Shown here piece by piece: positions 14,710-23,386 of a stretch of 39,879 nucleotides of DNA. The position numbers and the translations under genes are program-made. How positions within the stretch are numbered: position 1 is the stretch's first letter; every line of letters begins with the position of its first letter. The DNA comes from Spirochaetales bacterium (GTDB lineage: Bacteria; Spirochaetota; Spirochaetia; Sphaerochaetales; Sphaerochaetaceae): assembly GCA_012523305.1 (NCBI GenBank), contig JAAYIV010000147.1:1-39879 (forward strand), given 5' to 3'. The notes beneath the pieces are model-generated. The model had not been told where the DNA came from and did not search any database. It saw only the letters and a program-made list of their open reading frames with translations.

Positions 14710-15471
14710 ATGAAAATAGAAGATTTGGTTACGTATACGAGTAACTTGCTCGAGCTGGAAACATACCGCGAGGTTGATGCTTCATTGAATGGTTTGCAAG
14801 TAGGAAGACCGGGGAAAGAAATCCACAAGGTTTGTTTTGCGGTTGATGCTTCGTTACGGACATTCAAAGCAGCTGCCCGCAAGGGTGCTGACGCGGTCTT
14901 TGTCCATCACGGATTGTTTTGGGGGACACCGTTATCCGTGACCGGCAGTCATTACGAACGCATTCGATTTTTACTGGAACATGACATGGCGTTGTTGGCA
15001 GCCCATTTACCGTTGGACGCACATGCCAAGCTGGGCAACAATGCAACGATGGCAAGATTGTTGGACCTTCAAGATATCCAACCGTTTGGCATGTACCACG
15101 GCCTTCCGATTGGATTCAAAGGGACATTAGTAACACCCGAGAGCGCTATTGGAATGGCTGAGAAGTTGCATCTTTCAAATGAACAAGGATTGCACATTCT
15201 GGCATTCGGACCTGAAAAGATCAGTACTGTCGGGATTGTCTCGGGTGGTGCCACTTTCGAAGTAATGCAAGCTATCGACCAGAAATTAGATGCTTACATA
15301 ACCGGAGAAGCAGGTCATTCAGTGTATGCAGCCTGTGAAGAAAACCACATCACGATGATCTGTGGCGGGCATTATGCCACTGAAGTGTTCGGTGTCCAAC
15401 AACTGGCAAGCCACTTTGCAAAAGAATTGAAGCTTGAGACCGAATTTCTTGCCCTGCCCACATCTCTATAG
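14710..15471 (+). CDS. Nif3-like dinuclear metal centre hexameric protein
   Basis: Member of the NIF3/YbgI (DUF34) family, 253 residues. Metal ligands are visible in VFVHHGLFWG and LAAHLPLDAH near the N-terminus and GGHYATEVFGVQ near the end; GLQVG and SGGA(T) are further family marks. The proteins form hexameric toroids with two metals per subunit; a GTP cyclohydrolase I-type label in databases is not well supported. Start at ATG 14710 rather than TTG 14683, since the family begins MKIEDLV..L. No ribosome site; TATAAT lies six bases upstream. First gene of an operon with lspA. Confidence 0.92.
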   Translation: MKIEDLVTYTSNLLELETYREVDASLNGLQVGRPGKEIHKVCFAVDASLRTFKAAARKGADAVFVHHGLFWGTPLSVTGSHYERIRFLLEHDMALLAAHLPLDAHAKLGNNATMARLLDLQDIQPFGMYHGLPIGFKGTLVTPESAIGMAEKLHLSNEQGLHILAFGPEKISTVGIVSGGATFEVMQAIDQKLDAYITGEAGHSVYAACEENHITMICGGHYATEVFGVQQLASHFAKELKLETEFLALPTSL

Positions 15472-15472
15472 T

Positions 15473-16039
15473 ATGATAGTCACCACGATGAAACCAGAAG
15501 CAAAAGTATCCAGGGCTTTACCATTCATAGTAACCGTTGTGATTTTGGTCCTTGACCAGCTGACAAAAGCATGGGTCGTGGCAAATATTCCCCAAAACAC
15601 CATATACAATAGTTATTTAGGTGATTTTATCAGTATCTGGCATGTCCGTAATACGGCAATCGGATTCAGTATCGGCGCATCGTTACCGATGGTGGCAAAG
15701 GTGATCCTATTCATTGTCGTACCGGCATTGTTATTAGTGGCGATGTGTGTCTTTGTATACCGGACCAAAGAATTGACCACTTTCCAGCGTTGGACGGTAG
15801 CTGCTCTTATCGGAGGAGGCGCGGGTAATATTATCGATAGGATATTCCGATCAGATTGGGTTGTCGACTTTATCAGTTTGAAGGTATATGGCCTTTTCGG
15901 ATTTGAACGCTGGCCTACATTCAATGTTGCCGACAGCACGGTGGTTGTTGCCGGTATTCTTTTGATAATAAGCATTCTGTTCGGTAAGAAACCAGATCGA
16001 AATTCTGTTGTAGATAAGAAGGAGCACCAAATAAAATAA
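15473..16039 (+). CDS. lspA: Lipoprotein signal peptidase (signal peptidase II)
   Basis: Inner-membrane aspartyl protease that cleaves prolipoproteins after lipidation. 188 residues with four spans. Both catalytic aspartates are present: D122 in GGGAGNIIDRI and D154 in FNVADSTVVV, as well as the conserved DQLTKAW and HVRNTAIGFS segments. The start may be ATG 15473, one base after the Nif3 stop, or ATG 15488 five codons on; neither has a ribosome site, so coupling to Nif3 translation is likely. The stop overlaps the next ATG by one base (TAATG). Confidence 0.95.
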   Translation: MIVTTMKPEAKVSRALPFIVTVVILVLDQLTKAWVVANIPQNTIYNSYLGDFISIWHVRNTAIGFSIGASLPMVAKVILFIVVPALLLVAMCVFVYRTKELTTFQRWTVAALIGGGAGNIIDRIFRSDWVVDFISLKVYGLFGFERWPTFNVADSTVVVAGILLIISILFGKKPDRNSVVDKKEHQIK

Positions 16040-16329
16040 TGAATAAGAAAGCCAATACCGCAATTTTTATTCTCGTGGCAACCATTTTCAACATCATTAT
16101 CATGTTGTTATTATTCACTCTATTTCTCTATCTTTTGGCGAGGTTTGTTGACCCCGAATCCGAATTGATGTTCATGTGGATTGGTTTATTATTTATCGTG
16201 TCCATCGGTGGAAGTTTCTTTATCTATACGATGATGGTAAAGCTCATCATGAAGAAATTTGATTTGGAGAAACATCTTGACCCGATTTTTTCAAAAAAGA
16301 AAAAAGGAACGAGAGATAGGCTTGATTAG
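16039..16329 (+). CDS. Small membrane protein, two spans, function unknown
   Basis: 96 residues. Two hydrophobic segments (about 8-35 and 44-67) are separated by a short loop with RFVDPESE, and the tail is strongly basic (KKFDLEKHLDPIFSKKKKGTRDR), so both ends should be cytoplasmic. No family recognised. It starts on the last base of the lspA stop and is followed two bases later by the glycosidase-like gene. The tight coupling to lspA hints at a link with lipoprotein maturation, but nothing in the protein shows this. Confidence 0.8.
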   Translation: MNKKANTAIFILVATIFNIIIMLLLFTLFLYLLARFVDPESELMFMWIGLLFIVSIGGSFFIYTMMVKLIMKKFDLEKHLDPIFSKKKKGTRDRLD

Positions 16330-16331
16330 AG

Positions 16332-17351
16332 ATGCAAATTCAAAGAGAACAGCCGATAGACCAACTGCCTAATTGCTCATGGTTCCCCTTTTCAGATGAA
16401 CCCGTGTTGCAAGGTCTTTGGTATGTTCCCAGATTAGAAGATCCTGCTTTTTTATTTCCTGAAGAATCAACCGATGGAAAGTGGCATTTGTTCGCCCATT
16501 CATGGTTGGGAATTCATCATTTCATTTCAAGTTCAGGAATCGTCTGGGAGCCTTCGCGTTTATTACAAATCCGCGGACGTTCGCCATCTGTCTATCGCGA
16601 AAAAGGGGTATACTATCTTGTCTATGAAAAACATGGGATTCCTCTTCCATTTATCGATCACGGTAAGAAAAACAAGCATATTCCAAAGACTAGCCATATC
16701 GAGATGCGTAGTTCCAATGATTTGATCGTATGGAGCGAACCGAGATTACTTTTGGATTCTAAAGATGTGCCACAAGCCTCTGATTATAGGAAAAACCCCA
16801 TACTTTCATTTCCTCGTTTAGCAATATGCGATGCAGGGTATCGCCTCTATTTCGGTTCTTCAGAAATGAAGTTGGAAGATAGCGGTGAAAAGGTACATCG
16901 ATACATCTGCAGCGCAATCTCATTGGATCTTTCGGGACCATATGAGATTGAATCGGTATCTTCGATGATGGAAAGCATCCCGAATGACAAATGGAGAAAT
17001 CTTGCCTGCGGGAATTTGGCTGTAATTGCCGGCAAGAAAGGCTATGCGGGATTCCAGACAGGAATATATTGGGATCAAGGTAAAACAAAATCAGCTTCTG
17101 CGATCGTTTATCTTATCAGTGAAGATGGTAAAACCTGGCAACTTGGAAACGAAAAGGCAATTCTGGTTCCAGCGGACAATGGGTGGGCTTCAGATTATAT
17201 TACTGCATGCGATGTGCGATACAAAGAGGATGAAGATTGCTGGTATTGTTACTTTTCGGCTAGCGGAGGCACAACCTTTGGATTCAAACGCGGATCAATC
17301 GGATTATTGATCGGAAAGGACCCGACTCCCAAAAAACCGATTACCATCTGA
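16332..17351 (+). CDS. Beta-propeller glycosidase-like protein (GH43/GH32 fold)
   Basis: 339 residues with the repeated blade text of five-bladed propeller glycosidases: LEDPAFLF...GKWHLFAHS, GRSPSVYREKGVYYLVYEK, SFPRLAICDAGYRLYFGSS, SASAIVYLISEDGKTWQ and ITACDVRYKEDEDCWYCYFSAS. The DPA near residue 37 and the ASD before YITACDV resemble GH43/GH32/GH68 acids, but I cannot fix a catalytic triad, so hydrolase activity is not certain. No signal peptide, hence cytosolic. It follows the small membrane protein by two bases and converges with the esterase gene, leaving a two-base gap. Substrate unknown. Confidence 0.75.
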   Translation: MQIQREQPIDQLPNCSWFPFSDEPVLQGLWYVPRLEDPAFLFPEESTDGKWHLFAHSWLGIHHFISSSGIVWEPSRLLQIRGRSPSVYREKGVYYLVYEKHGIPLPFIDHGKKNKHIPKTSHIEMRSSNDLIVWSEPRLLLDSKDVPQASDYRKNPILSFPRLAICDAGYRLYFGSSEMKLEDSGEKVHRYICSAISLDLSGPYEIESVSSMMESIPNDKWRNLACGNLAVIAGKKGYAGFQTGIYWDQGKTKSASAIVYLISEDGKTWQLGNEKAILVPADNGWASDYITACDVRYKEDEDCWYCYFSASGGTTFGFKRGSIGLLIGKDPTPKKPITI

Positions 17352-17353
17352 TA

Positions 17354-18445
17354 TTACTCTTCGACGCCAACTGTTATGATTTGCTTTCCAGTTTTACTCA
17401 TACTCTTTAATTCTTCCCTGTTTTGTTTACGTAGTTGTTTAGCACTTAGCAATTCGATTTGTTCGATTGGCTTGCCGGCAATGAATTGGATGAGTGCGGA
17501 TTCTGTTTCTTCAGTACCGTCGGCTGCGGGGAAATTTAAGAATCCATGGACCGTAGCTTTGCATTCTAGATATTTCACCGGAGTATCCGCTGATTTCAAT
17601 GCCTCCGCATATAATTTGCCATCATCTAGCAACGGATCATACTCAGCCGTGATGATGAGCGTTGCGGGTAATCGTGAATGATCTTTTGCCAACAGCGGAG
17701 AAAAGTTAGGATTGAGAATATCTTTGGGCTCTTTTTGATAGCTCTTGATATAGAAGTTCATCTCTTTAGCTGTCAGAGTAGGGGTTTCCTTAAAGTCACT
17801 ATACGATTGGGTTCGCATTCTTCCGTCGGTTACAGGGTAGATTAATATCTGGCCTGCAATGTTCGGCCCTCTTCGGTCCCTAGCCAGTCGACTGACCACC
17901 GCTGCCAAATTTCCGCCTGCACTGTCACCCATCAGAAAAATCCGCTCCGGATCTACCTTCCAATAACGGGCTCCTTGCGCTGCCCATAGGAGCGTGTTGT
18001 AACAATCTTCGACAGCTGTGGGAAACTTATGTTCCGGAGCCAGACGATAATCGACCGAGAGGACCGTTGCATCGGTAATCGAAGCGATCCGAGAGCACAA
18101 GAATGAATAAAGGGCCATATTCCCCCAGATCCAACCACCGCCATGAAAAAATAATATCAATGGCCTTACGTTCGAAATACGTTTCATCGACTCGCTTCGG
18201 GGTTGGAAAAAGTATCCGGTAACCACACCGTCTTCTACGGGAATGATGAATGAATTCGACTCGACCTTTCGTGCTGGTTTGCGTAGAAGTCTCCTGGTAA
18301 GCCAATTGTTAGGAATCGAGATTTTATTGATTTCATTGATCTGTGTTTCAGACAATTCAGAACTATCGGTATGAGCCCCTGCTAGTTTCGTAGATAAGTA
18401 GATGATCCGTTGAAGTCGTTTTGAAATTTTGATGGTTGGTTCCAT
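17354..18445 (-). CDS. HSL-family alpha/beta hydrolase (esterase)
   Basis: Carboxylester hydrolase of the hormone-sensitive-lipase family (family IV), 363 residues. The oxyanion motif HGGG is at 101-104, the nucleophile Ser173 in GDSAGGN, Asp268 in ITAEYDPLLDDG and His298 in VHGF, a complete triad. About 95 residues precede the HGGG, somewhat long, and the C-terminal 35 residues (ending EELKSMSKTGKQIITVGVEE) are an extension. No signal peptide. It lies 79 bases downstream of the aroE-like gene on the same strand, so may be the tail of that transcript. An acetyl or short-chain esterase is likely; a link with the carbohydrate genes next to it is possible. Confidence 0.9.
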   Translation of the reverse strand: MEPTIKISKRLQRIIYLSTKLAGAHTDSSELSETQINEINKISIPNNWLTRRLLRKPARKVESNSFIIPVEDGVVTGYFFQPRSESMKRISNVRPLILFFHGGGWIWGNMALYSFLCSRIASITDATVLSVDYRLAPEHKFPTAVEDCYNTLLWAAQGARYWKVDPERIFLMGDSAGGNLAAVVSRLARDRRGPNIAGQILIYPVTDGRMRTQSYSDFKETPTLTAKEMNFYIKSYQKEPKDILNPNFSPLLAKDHSRLPATLIITAEYDPLLDDGKLYAEALKSADTPVKYLECKATVHGFLNFPAADGTEETESALIQFIAGKPIEQIELLSAKQLRKQNREELKSMSKTGKQIITVGVEE

Positions 18446-18524
18446 AATCTTCTACCCATCCTCAAGTACTTGCATACTATCCTGGAACAGACGGAACCAA
18501 AATGCCGTCTTGTCTACCCAAGTA

Positions 18525-19454
18525 TTAATTCTCGAATGCTTTTTCCAACGCGATTCGCATTGCTTCATGGTCTGCGGTTTCACCAGTCCATTGCTCAATT
18601 GCAATTGCTCCTTGTTGGACCAACATTCCCAATCCGTCTACTGTTTTTGCACCGGCAGACGCGGCTATGCGAAGAAATTTCGTCTCAACCGGATTGAACA
18701 CGACATCTGCTGCAATTGCTTTTGTTCCTTTTTCCCATTCGACCTCCAATGAGGATAGCGGATCAAACAAACCGACACTGGTAGCTTGCACCACCAAATC
18801 ATAATGGTTTGAGATGAGAAAGGGAACTGTCAACTCAATTGCTTCTAATTTGGTTGGTAGCACAGATTGCATGTCGTTAACGATCTTCTGTGCCTTGTTC
18901 ACTGTTCTGTTTGCAATTGTAATCTGTCTGGCATTATTCAAACCCAATTGTGCAATAATCGCTCTTGAAGCACCGCCCGCACCGAAAACTAACACGTTCA
19001 TGTCTTTGATATCGGCAATCTTCGCGATGGAACGGGCAAAACCTTTCCCGTCGGTATTGTCACCGATCATCCGTCCGTTTGTGATCGTGATGCAGTTGAC
19101 CGCCGAAATAATGGTTGCTGACGGTGTCAGTTCATCCATGAAACGAACCACTTCAACCTTATGTGGAGCGGTTACATTTGCTCCTGAAAATCCTAAAGCT
19201 TTTAATCCTTGAATTGCCAAGGCCAATTTGCTGGCATGAACGGTACATGTCAGATAACGGCCACCTAGAGAACAGGCTCGTAATGAAGCTTCCATCATCA
19301 ATTGAGAAGGATTGCCTATTACCGGGTCTCCGATGCAACAGAATAACTTTTCAAGCGGTCCATGCATGAGGGCCTGCCGCGCTATCGTCTCATATGAATG
19401 TGGCAACATGCTGACAGTATATGACAAATCAAGTGAAAAGTCATTGATATTCAT
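18525..19454 (-). CDS. Shikimate dehydrogenase family protein, divergent
   Basis: NAD(P)-dependent oxidoreductase of the AroE family, 309 residues. Clear marks: NVTAPHK with catalytic Lys99, GDNTDGKGF (131-139), nucleotide loop GAGGASRAI (158-166), NRT after it, and DGLGMLVQQGAIAIEQWTG near the end. Odd: the N-terminal shikimate-binding motif, normally HS.SP, reads GNPSQ, so the first of the two substrate serines is Asn48 (Ser50 kept), and about 35 residues precede the usual start. It could be a paralogue acting on quinate or another cyclic polyol rather than the biosynthetic enzyme. Downstream of the LacI-mgl genes on the same strand, 123 bases after lacI. Start ATG 19454 has GGA nearby; ATG 19409 is an alternative. 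Confidence 0.88.
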   Translation of the reverse strand: MNINDFSLDLSYTVSMLPHSYETIARQALMHGPLEKLFCCIGDPVIGNPSQLMMEASLRACSLGGRYLTCTVHASKLALAIQGLKALGFSGANVTAPHKVEVVRFMDELTPSATIISAVNCITITNGRMIGDNTDGKGFARSIAKIADIKDMNVLVFGAGGASRAIIAQLGLNNARQITIANRTVNKAQKIVNDMQSVLPTKLEAIELTVPFLISNHYDLVVQATSVGLFDPLSSLEVEWEKGTKAIAADVVFNPVETKFLRIAASAGAKTVDGLGMLVQQGAIAIEQWTGETADHEAMRIALEKAFEN

Positions 19455-19577
19455 GATTCCAAAACACTCCTGTTGGAAGCGGTGTTTGATTTATTCGTAT
19501 CCGCCGATTTGGTATGAAATTTTGGATTGACGAGGTGAATAATAATGCCTGTGATCTAATCTTATGTATTAATCGCT

Positions 19578-20579
19578 TTATGTATCGCGAACTACAAGAT
19601 GAGGCTCGATCATGATAGTGTAGGGGGTAATTGGAGTCTCTGATTGCATTTGTTTATATAGCATGGTGATGACCGAACGTGCTTTTTTCTTTTTATCCGC
19701 TCCTACGGAAGTTAGCCGTATCGGCACGTTGAAGTCGGACAAGATGTCATCGACTCCGACCACAGGTACTGAAATGCCGGCGATTCGTAACATATTGAGA
19801 GCTGTGAATGCAATGAAATCTGAAAATGCGAAAATTGCATCAAACTCAATATTGGCTTTCAATATCGTCTCAATGCAATCACAATGACCCGTTTCGAGAA
19901 TATTTGCTTCAACGACAAGATGTGAGTCGATTTGAATATGATTGTCATAAAGACATTGAACATAGCCTGCCAGGCGATCTACTGACGAAGAGATATGGGA
20001 AGGACCATTTAGAAATAGGATTCGCCGTTTACCCTTTGAGATCAGGTATTCGGTTGCCTGATACCCTGATTGGATATCATCCCACAACACATTGAAAAGA
20101 TTTTTATGGGGAAATCTTCGTGCGAAAATTACATACGGCAACGAATTATCTTCCATAAGCTTGAAAATATCTTCTCTACGCTGAGTAGGGCAGATTATAA
20201 TACCGTCTACTTTTCTGCTTATTGCGGTTTTCACTGCTTCAAGTTCCAAATCCCCGTTTTCCTCAGTATCGAAAATAATCGATGTATATCCTTTAGATCG
20301 AAGCAATCGGTTGAATTCTTTTACCTGTGATGAAAAAAAAGGGTTGGCGATATCTGGAACAATTATTGCAACGGTATGAGTTTTCCCATAACGCATGGAG
20401 ACTGCCACCATGTTTGCCAGATATCCCATCTCTTCAGCTTTTTTCTTAACCAACATCTTTGTTTTTGTGGAGATGTCTGCCTTATCCTTCAATGCCCGAC
20501 TTATGGTATTAATTGAGAAACCAGTTGCAATGGCGAGATCTTTCAGAGTTACATGCTTCGAGTTCGCGGAATCCGACAT
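19578..20579 (-). CDS. LacI-family transcriptional regulator
   Basis: 333 residues: N-terminal helix-turn-helix (VTLKDLAIATGFSINTISRALKDKADIS, about 10-37) with the hinge EEMGYLANMVAVSMRYGKT, then a periplasmic-binding-protein-like sensor domain (VAIIVPDIANPFFSSQVKEF onward, ending with VVGVDDI...LTSVGADK). Sugars usually relieve repression. GGAGAT lies six bases before ATG 20579. It follows mglC by 158 bases on the same strand, so it most likely controls the mglBAC genes. A perfect-centre LacI-type operator sits in the mglB promoter (24540-24555). Confidence 0.94.
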   Translation of the reverse strand: MSDSANSKHVTLKDLAIATGFSINTISRALKDKADISTKTKMLVKKKAEEMGYLANMVAVSMRYGKTHTVAIIVPDIANPFFSSQVKEFNRLLRSKGYTSIIFDTEENGDLELEAVKTAISRKVDGIIICPTQRREDIFKLMEDNSLPYVIFARRFPHKNLFNVLWDDIQSGYQATEYLISKGKRRILFLNGPSHISSSVDRLAGYVQCLYDNHIQIDSHLVVEANILETGHCDCIETILKANIEFDAIFAFSDFIAFTALNMLRIAGISVPVVGVDDILSDFNVPIRLTSVGADKKKKARSVITMLYKQMQSETPITPYTIMIEPHLVVRDT

Positions 20580-20737
20580 GAATTCATCTCCATGCTGTTA
20601 ATCTTTGATATGATCGAATTCAATAGTGTATCAACTCATACAATACTACAATAATTATGCGTTTCATCATACGCTTTGGATATGCAAACAATAACAATAC
20701 AAAAGATGCCGTAACCGGTGAGCCTGAGATTCTCCTA

Positions 20738-21754
20738 TTAACGTTTTACCAGATATTTTCTCACATCGATTGCAACCGCCAATACAATGATGAGTCCACG
20801 AATAATGTATTGCAAGTACGCATTGACTCCCAAAAAGTATAATGAGTAGTTGATCGCTTGCAAGATTATCGCACCGATGACCACACCTTGGATGGTGCCA
20901 ACCCCTCCACTGAATGAGACTCCTCCTATAACACAGGCAGAAATTGCGTCGAGTTCATAGTTGATTCCGGTATTGGCTCCGACCGATTGTATTCTCGCTG
21001 CTTCAAGAAAACTTGCGATTCCGTATAGTATTCCTGCTAATATATATACAAACATGATTGTTTTGGTGACATTTACACCAGAAACTGCCGCAGCTTCGGT
21101 ATTACCGCCAACGGCGAACATATTTTTTCCTAGTTTTGTCTTATTCCATATCACCCACATCAAGATTGCCAATAGTGCAAAATAGATAATCACATAGGGA
21201 ATCCGGACTGTTCCGATGATGAGGTTCCCTGCTGCCTTGTCCAAAAAATTCCTGTCAAAGGTCGATAAGGCCTGGGCAGAACCCGAGGGTTGTGATTCTA
21301 TGTAGATACAGTTGGCTCCGTATGCGATTAATTGGGTTCCCAACGTGATAATGAACGCATGCATGTGTAATTTTGATACGCCAAATCCGTTTATCGAAGA
21401 AATTAATACGCAGATGGCAATAGCTGCCAATAGCGGAACGATCAATGGAAGTTGTTCTGTCATATTCATGTAATACCGTGAAGCATAATTCACAGATTGA
21501 ACTAATGAGGCCGTGATAGCTGCAGCTAATCCTAATGTTCGCCCTATAGAAAGGTCTGTTCCTCCCAATACGATGATACCGGCACAACCAAGGGCGAGAA
21601 TTCCTTTGGTGGACGCTTGCTTCATGATGTTTAAGATATTGTTAAGTGCAATGAAGTTTGGTCGAATAATACTGACTGTCACCAAGATTGCCCCTAGTAA
21701 AATATAGAGTGCATAGTTTAGTAAGAATTCACCTATTTTTTTACTTTTTTCCAT
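20738..21754 (-). CDS. mglC: Galactose/methyl-galactoside ABC transporter permease MglC
   Basis: Sugar importer membrane subunit, 338 residues, about nine to ten spans. It tracks E. coli MglC closely: ALGCAGIIVLGGTDLSIGR, WNKTKLGKNMFAVGGNTEAAAVSGVNV, YELDAISACVIGGVSFSGGVGTIQGVV and LGVNAYLQYIIRGLIIVLAVAIDVRKY. GGGAAGG stands five bases before the ATG. It follows mglA by 11 bases. Substrate is D-galactose or a related hexose by family; spirochaete Mgl systems may also take glucose. Confidence 0.95.
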   Translation of the reverse strand: MEKSKKIGEFLLNYALYILLGAILVTVSIIRPNFIALNNILNIMKQASTKGILALGCAGIIVLGGTDLSIGRTLGLAAAITASLVQSVNYASRYYMNMTEQLPLIVPLLAAIAICVLISSINGFGVSKLHMHAFIITLGTQLIAYGANCIYIESQPSGSAQALSTFDRNFLDKAAGNLIIGTVRIPYVIIYFALLAILMWVIWNKTKLGKNMFAVGGNTEAAAVSGVNVTKTIMFVYILAGILYGIASFLEAARIQSVGANTGINYELDAISACVIGGVSFSGGVGTIQGVVIGAIILQAINYSLYFLGVNAYLQYIIRGLIIVLAVAIDVRKYLVKR

Positions 21755-21765
21755 ATATGCCTTCC

Positions 21766-23286
21766 CTATATATATGTTCCTGCAAGCTTGAGGATATGTT
21801 CCTGCTCACCTTGAATACCGCCAAAATCCTTTCCTCTTTCAACAATACCGGCCAATCGTCCATTTGACATGACGAGAATTCGATCGCAGATTCCTAATAA
21901 CTCCGGCATTTCCGACGAAACCATTATGATTCCTTTGCCATCATTTGCCAAATTGATGATGAGCTGATAAATTTCGAATTTTGCTCCGACATCGATTCCG
22001 CGGGTAGGTTCATCAAGGAGCAATATTTCGGGACTGGTGAGCAACCACCGACCGATGATTACTTTTTGTTGGTTTCCACCGGATAAGCTTCTGATGGCTG
22101 TCTTGGCAGTCGGTGTTTTCACCTTCAAATTGTCAATTGATTTTCTCGTGTCATTCGAGATTTTTTTCTTCGAAAGGAGAAGTTTCCCATACCTGTCGAT
22201 ATTGGCGATTATTGTGTTGAAGTAGATGTTCATCAGAGGGAACAATCCAGTAGCCCGTCGTTCTTCGGTAATCAAGGCAAATCCGTTTCGTATCGCAACA
22301 ACAGGTGATGAATTATTGATCTCTTCACCATTTACCTTTATTTCACCGGATTCTTTCGTAAACACTCCGAAGATAGTGTTGAGCAACTCAGTTCTTCTTG
22401 AACCCACCAAGCCAGCTATACCAAGCACCTCTCCTTTACGTAAGGTAAAACTGACATCATGAAACGTTGGTTCATATTTCCCCGACAAATTTGATACCGA
22501 CATCATCACCCCTGACGGTTTGTTTGTCTTTTCTGGAAAGCGATGGGTAAGGTCGCGGTTTACCATCAACCTGATCAGTTCATTATTATCGAGTTCCGTC
22601 GCAGGTTTCGTGGTTATCCACTGACCGTCGCGCATGACAGTGATATCATCGGATATTCTCAAAATTTCATCTATTCTGTGCGAAATATAGATTATTCCGA
22701 CTCCTTGCATCGTCAATTTCCTGATGATCCTGAATAAATGTTCAACCTCTTTTTCAGTAAGAGATGAAGTCGGTTCATCCAACACCATTATCTTTGCGCC
22801 ATACGAGACTGCTTTGGCAATTTCAACCATTTGTCGTTGTGATACAGAAAGAGTCCCGATAATTGCAGTAGGACTGATGTGTATCTCCAACTCGTTGAAT
22901 ACTTTCTGAGTTTCTTTATACATTAATTTTGAGTCGACCAAACCATATTTTTTCAATGGAAGCCGACCGAGCCACACATTTTCCATGACATTACGGTGCA
23001 ATACTTGGTTCAATTCTTGGTGAACCATCGCAACACCGCTGTCCAATGCATGTTTCGGACTAGTGAAATTAACTTCTTTTCCTTCGATACGAACAATGCC
23101 GGAATCTTTTTTGTAGATTCCGAACAGACATTTCATCAGTGTGGATTTGCCGGCTCCATTTTCTCCCATCAGAGAATGTATCGTTCCCGGGCGTAGTCTA
23201 AGTTGTGCTCTGTCCAATGCATGCACTCCAGGGAATGTCTTGTCAATGTCGATCATTTCCAACAAATACTGATTTTGAATGTCCAT
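21766..23286 (-). CDS. mglA: Galactose/methyl-galactoside ABC transporter ATPase MglA
   Basis: Double-cassette sugar ATPase, 506 residues. First cassette: GENGAGKST (about 42-50), [14 protein letters not shown] and VLDEPTSSL. Second cassette: [11 protein letters not shown], the degenerate P-loop typical of MglA (E. coli GLVGAKRT), then [15 protein letters not shown] and [15 protein letters not shown]. The [11 protein letters not shown] segment between them is also MglA-like. Start ATG 23286 has AGGA upstream. Middle gene of mglB-mglA-mglC. Confidence 0.96.
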   Translation of the reverse strand: MDIQNQYLLEMIDIDKTFPGVHALDRAQLRLRPGTIHSLMGENGAGKSTLMKCLFGIYKKDSGIVRIEGKEVNFTSPKHALDSGVAMVHQELNQVLHRNVMENVWLGRLPLKKYGLVDSKLMYKETQKVFNELEIHISPTAIIGTLSVSQRQMVEIAKAVSYGAKIMVLDEPTSSLTEKEVEHLFRIIRKLTMQGVGIIYISHRIDEILRISDDITVMRDGQWITTKPATELDNNELIRLMVNRDLTHRFPEKTNKPSGVMMSVSNLSGKYEPTFHDVSFTLRKGEVLGIAGLVGSRRTELLNTIFGVFTKESGEIKVNGEEINNSSPVVAIRNGFALITEERRATGLFPLMNIYFNTIIANIDRYGKLLLSKKKISNDTRKSIDNLKVKTPTAKTAIRSLSGGNQQKVIIGRWLLTSPEILLLDEPTRGIDVGAKFEIYQLIINLANDGKGIIMVSSEMPELLGICDRILVMSNGRLAGIVERGKDFGGIQGEQEHILKLAGTYI

Positions 23287-23315
23287 GGGTTCCTACTGTT
23301 TCAATCTGTTTTTAT

Positions 23316-23347
23316 CTGAAGGAGGTGCATCCTCGCACCCCCTCCAG
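23316..23347 (-). repeat. Hairpin between mglB and mglA
   Basis: CTG..GGAGGTGC and GCACC(CC)CTCC..CAG form a strong stem with a two-base bulge around a six-base loop. On the minus strand no T-run follows, so it is more likely an RNA-stabilising or processing structure at the 3' end of mglB than a full terminator. This would give more mglB than mglA message, as is common for binding-protein genes. Confidence 0.6.
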
Positions 23348-23386
23348 CCAAGAATGGTATCTTGAAGGAATAATGAACTTTTAAGC

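Noticed and set aside
19455-19577. Imperfect hairpin (AAACAC/GTGTTT) before the aroE-like gene as a terminator
   Set aside because: Short stem with a long unpaired centre and only four T following; not strong enough to list.
20580-20737. Possible terminator between mglC and lacI
   Set aside because: Only short weak stems are present and no T-run follows a stable hairpin, so I cannot decide between read-through and a separate lacI promoter.
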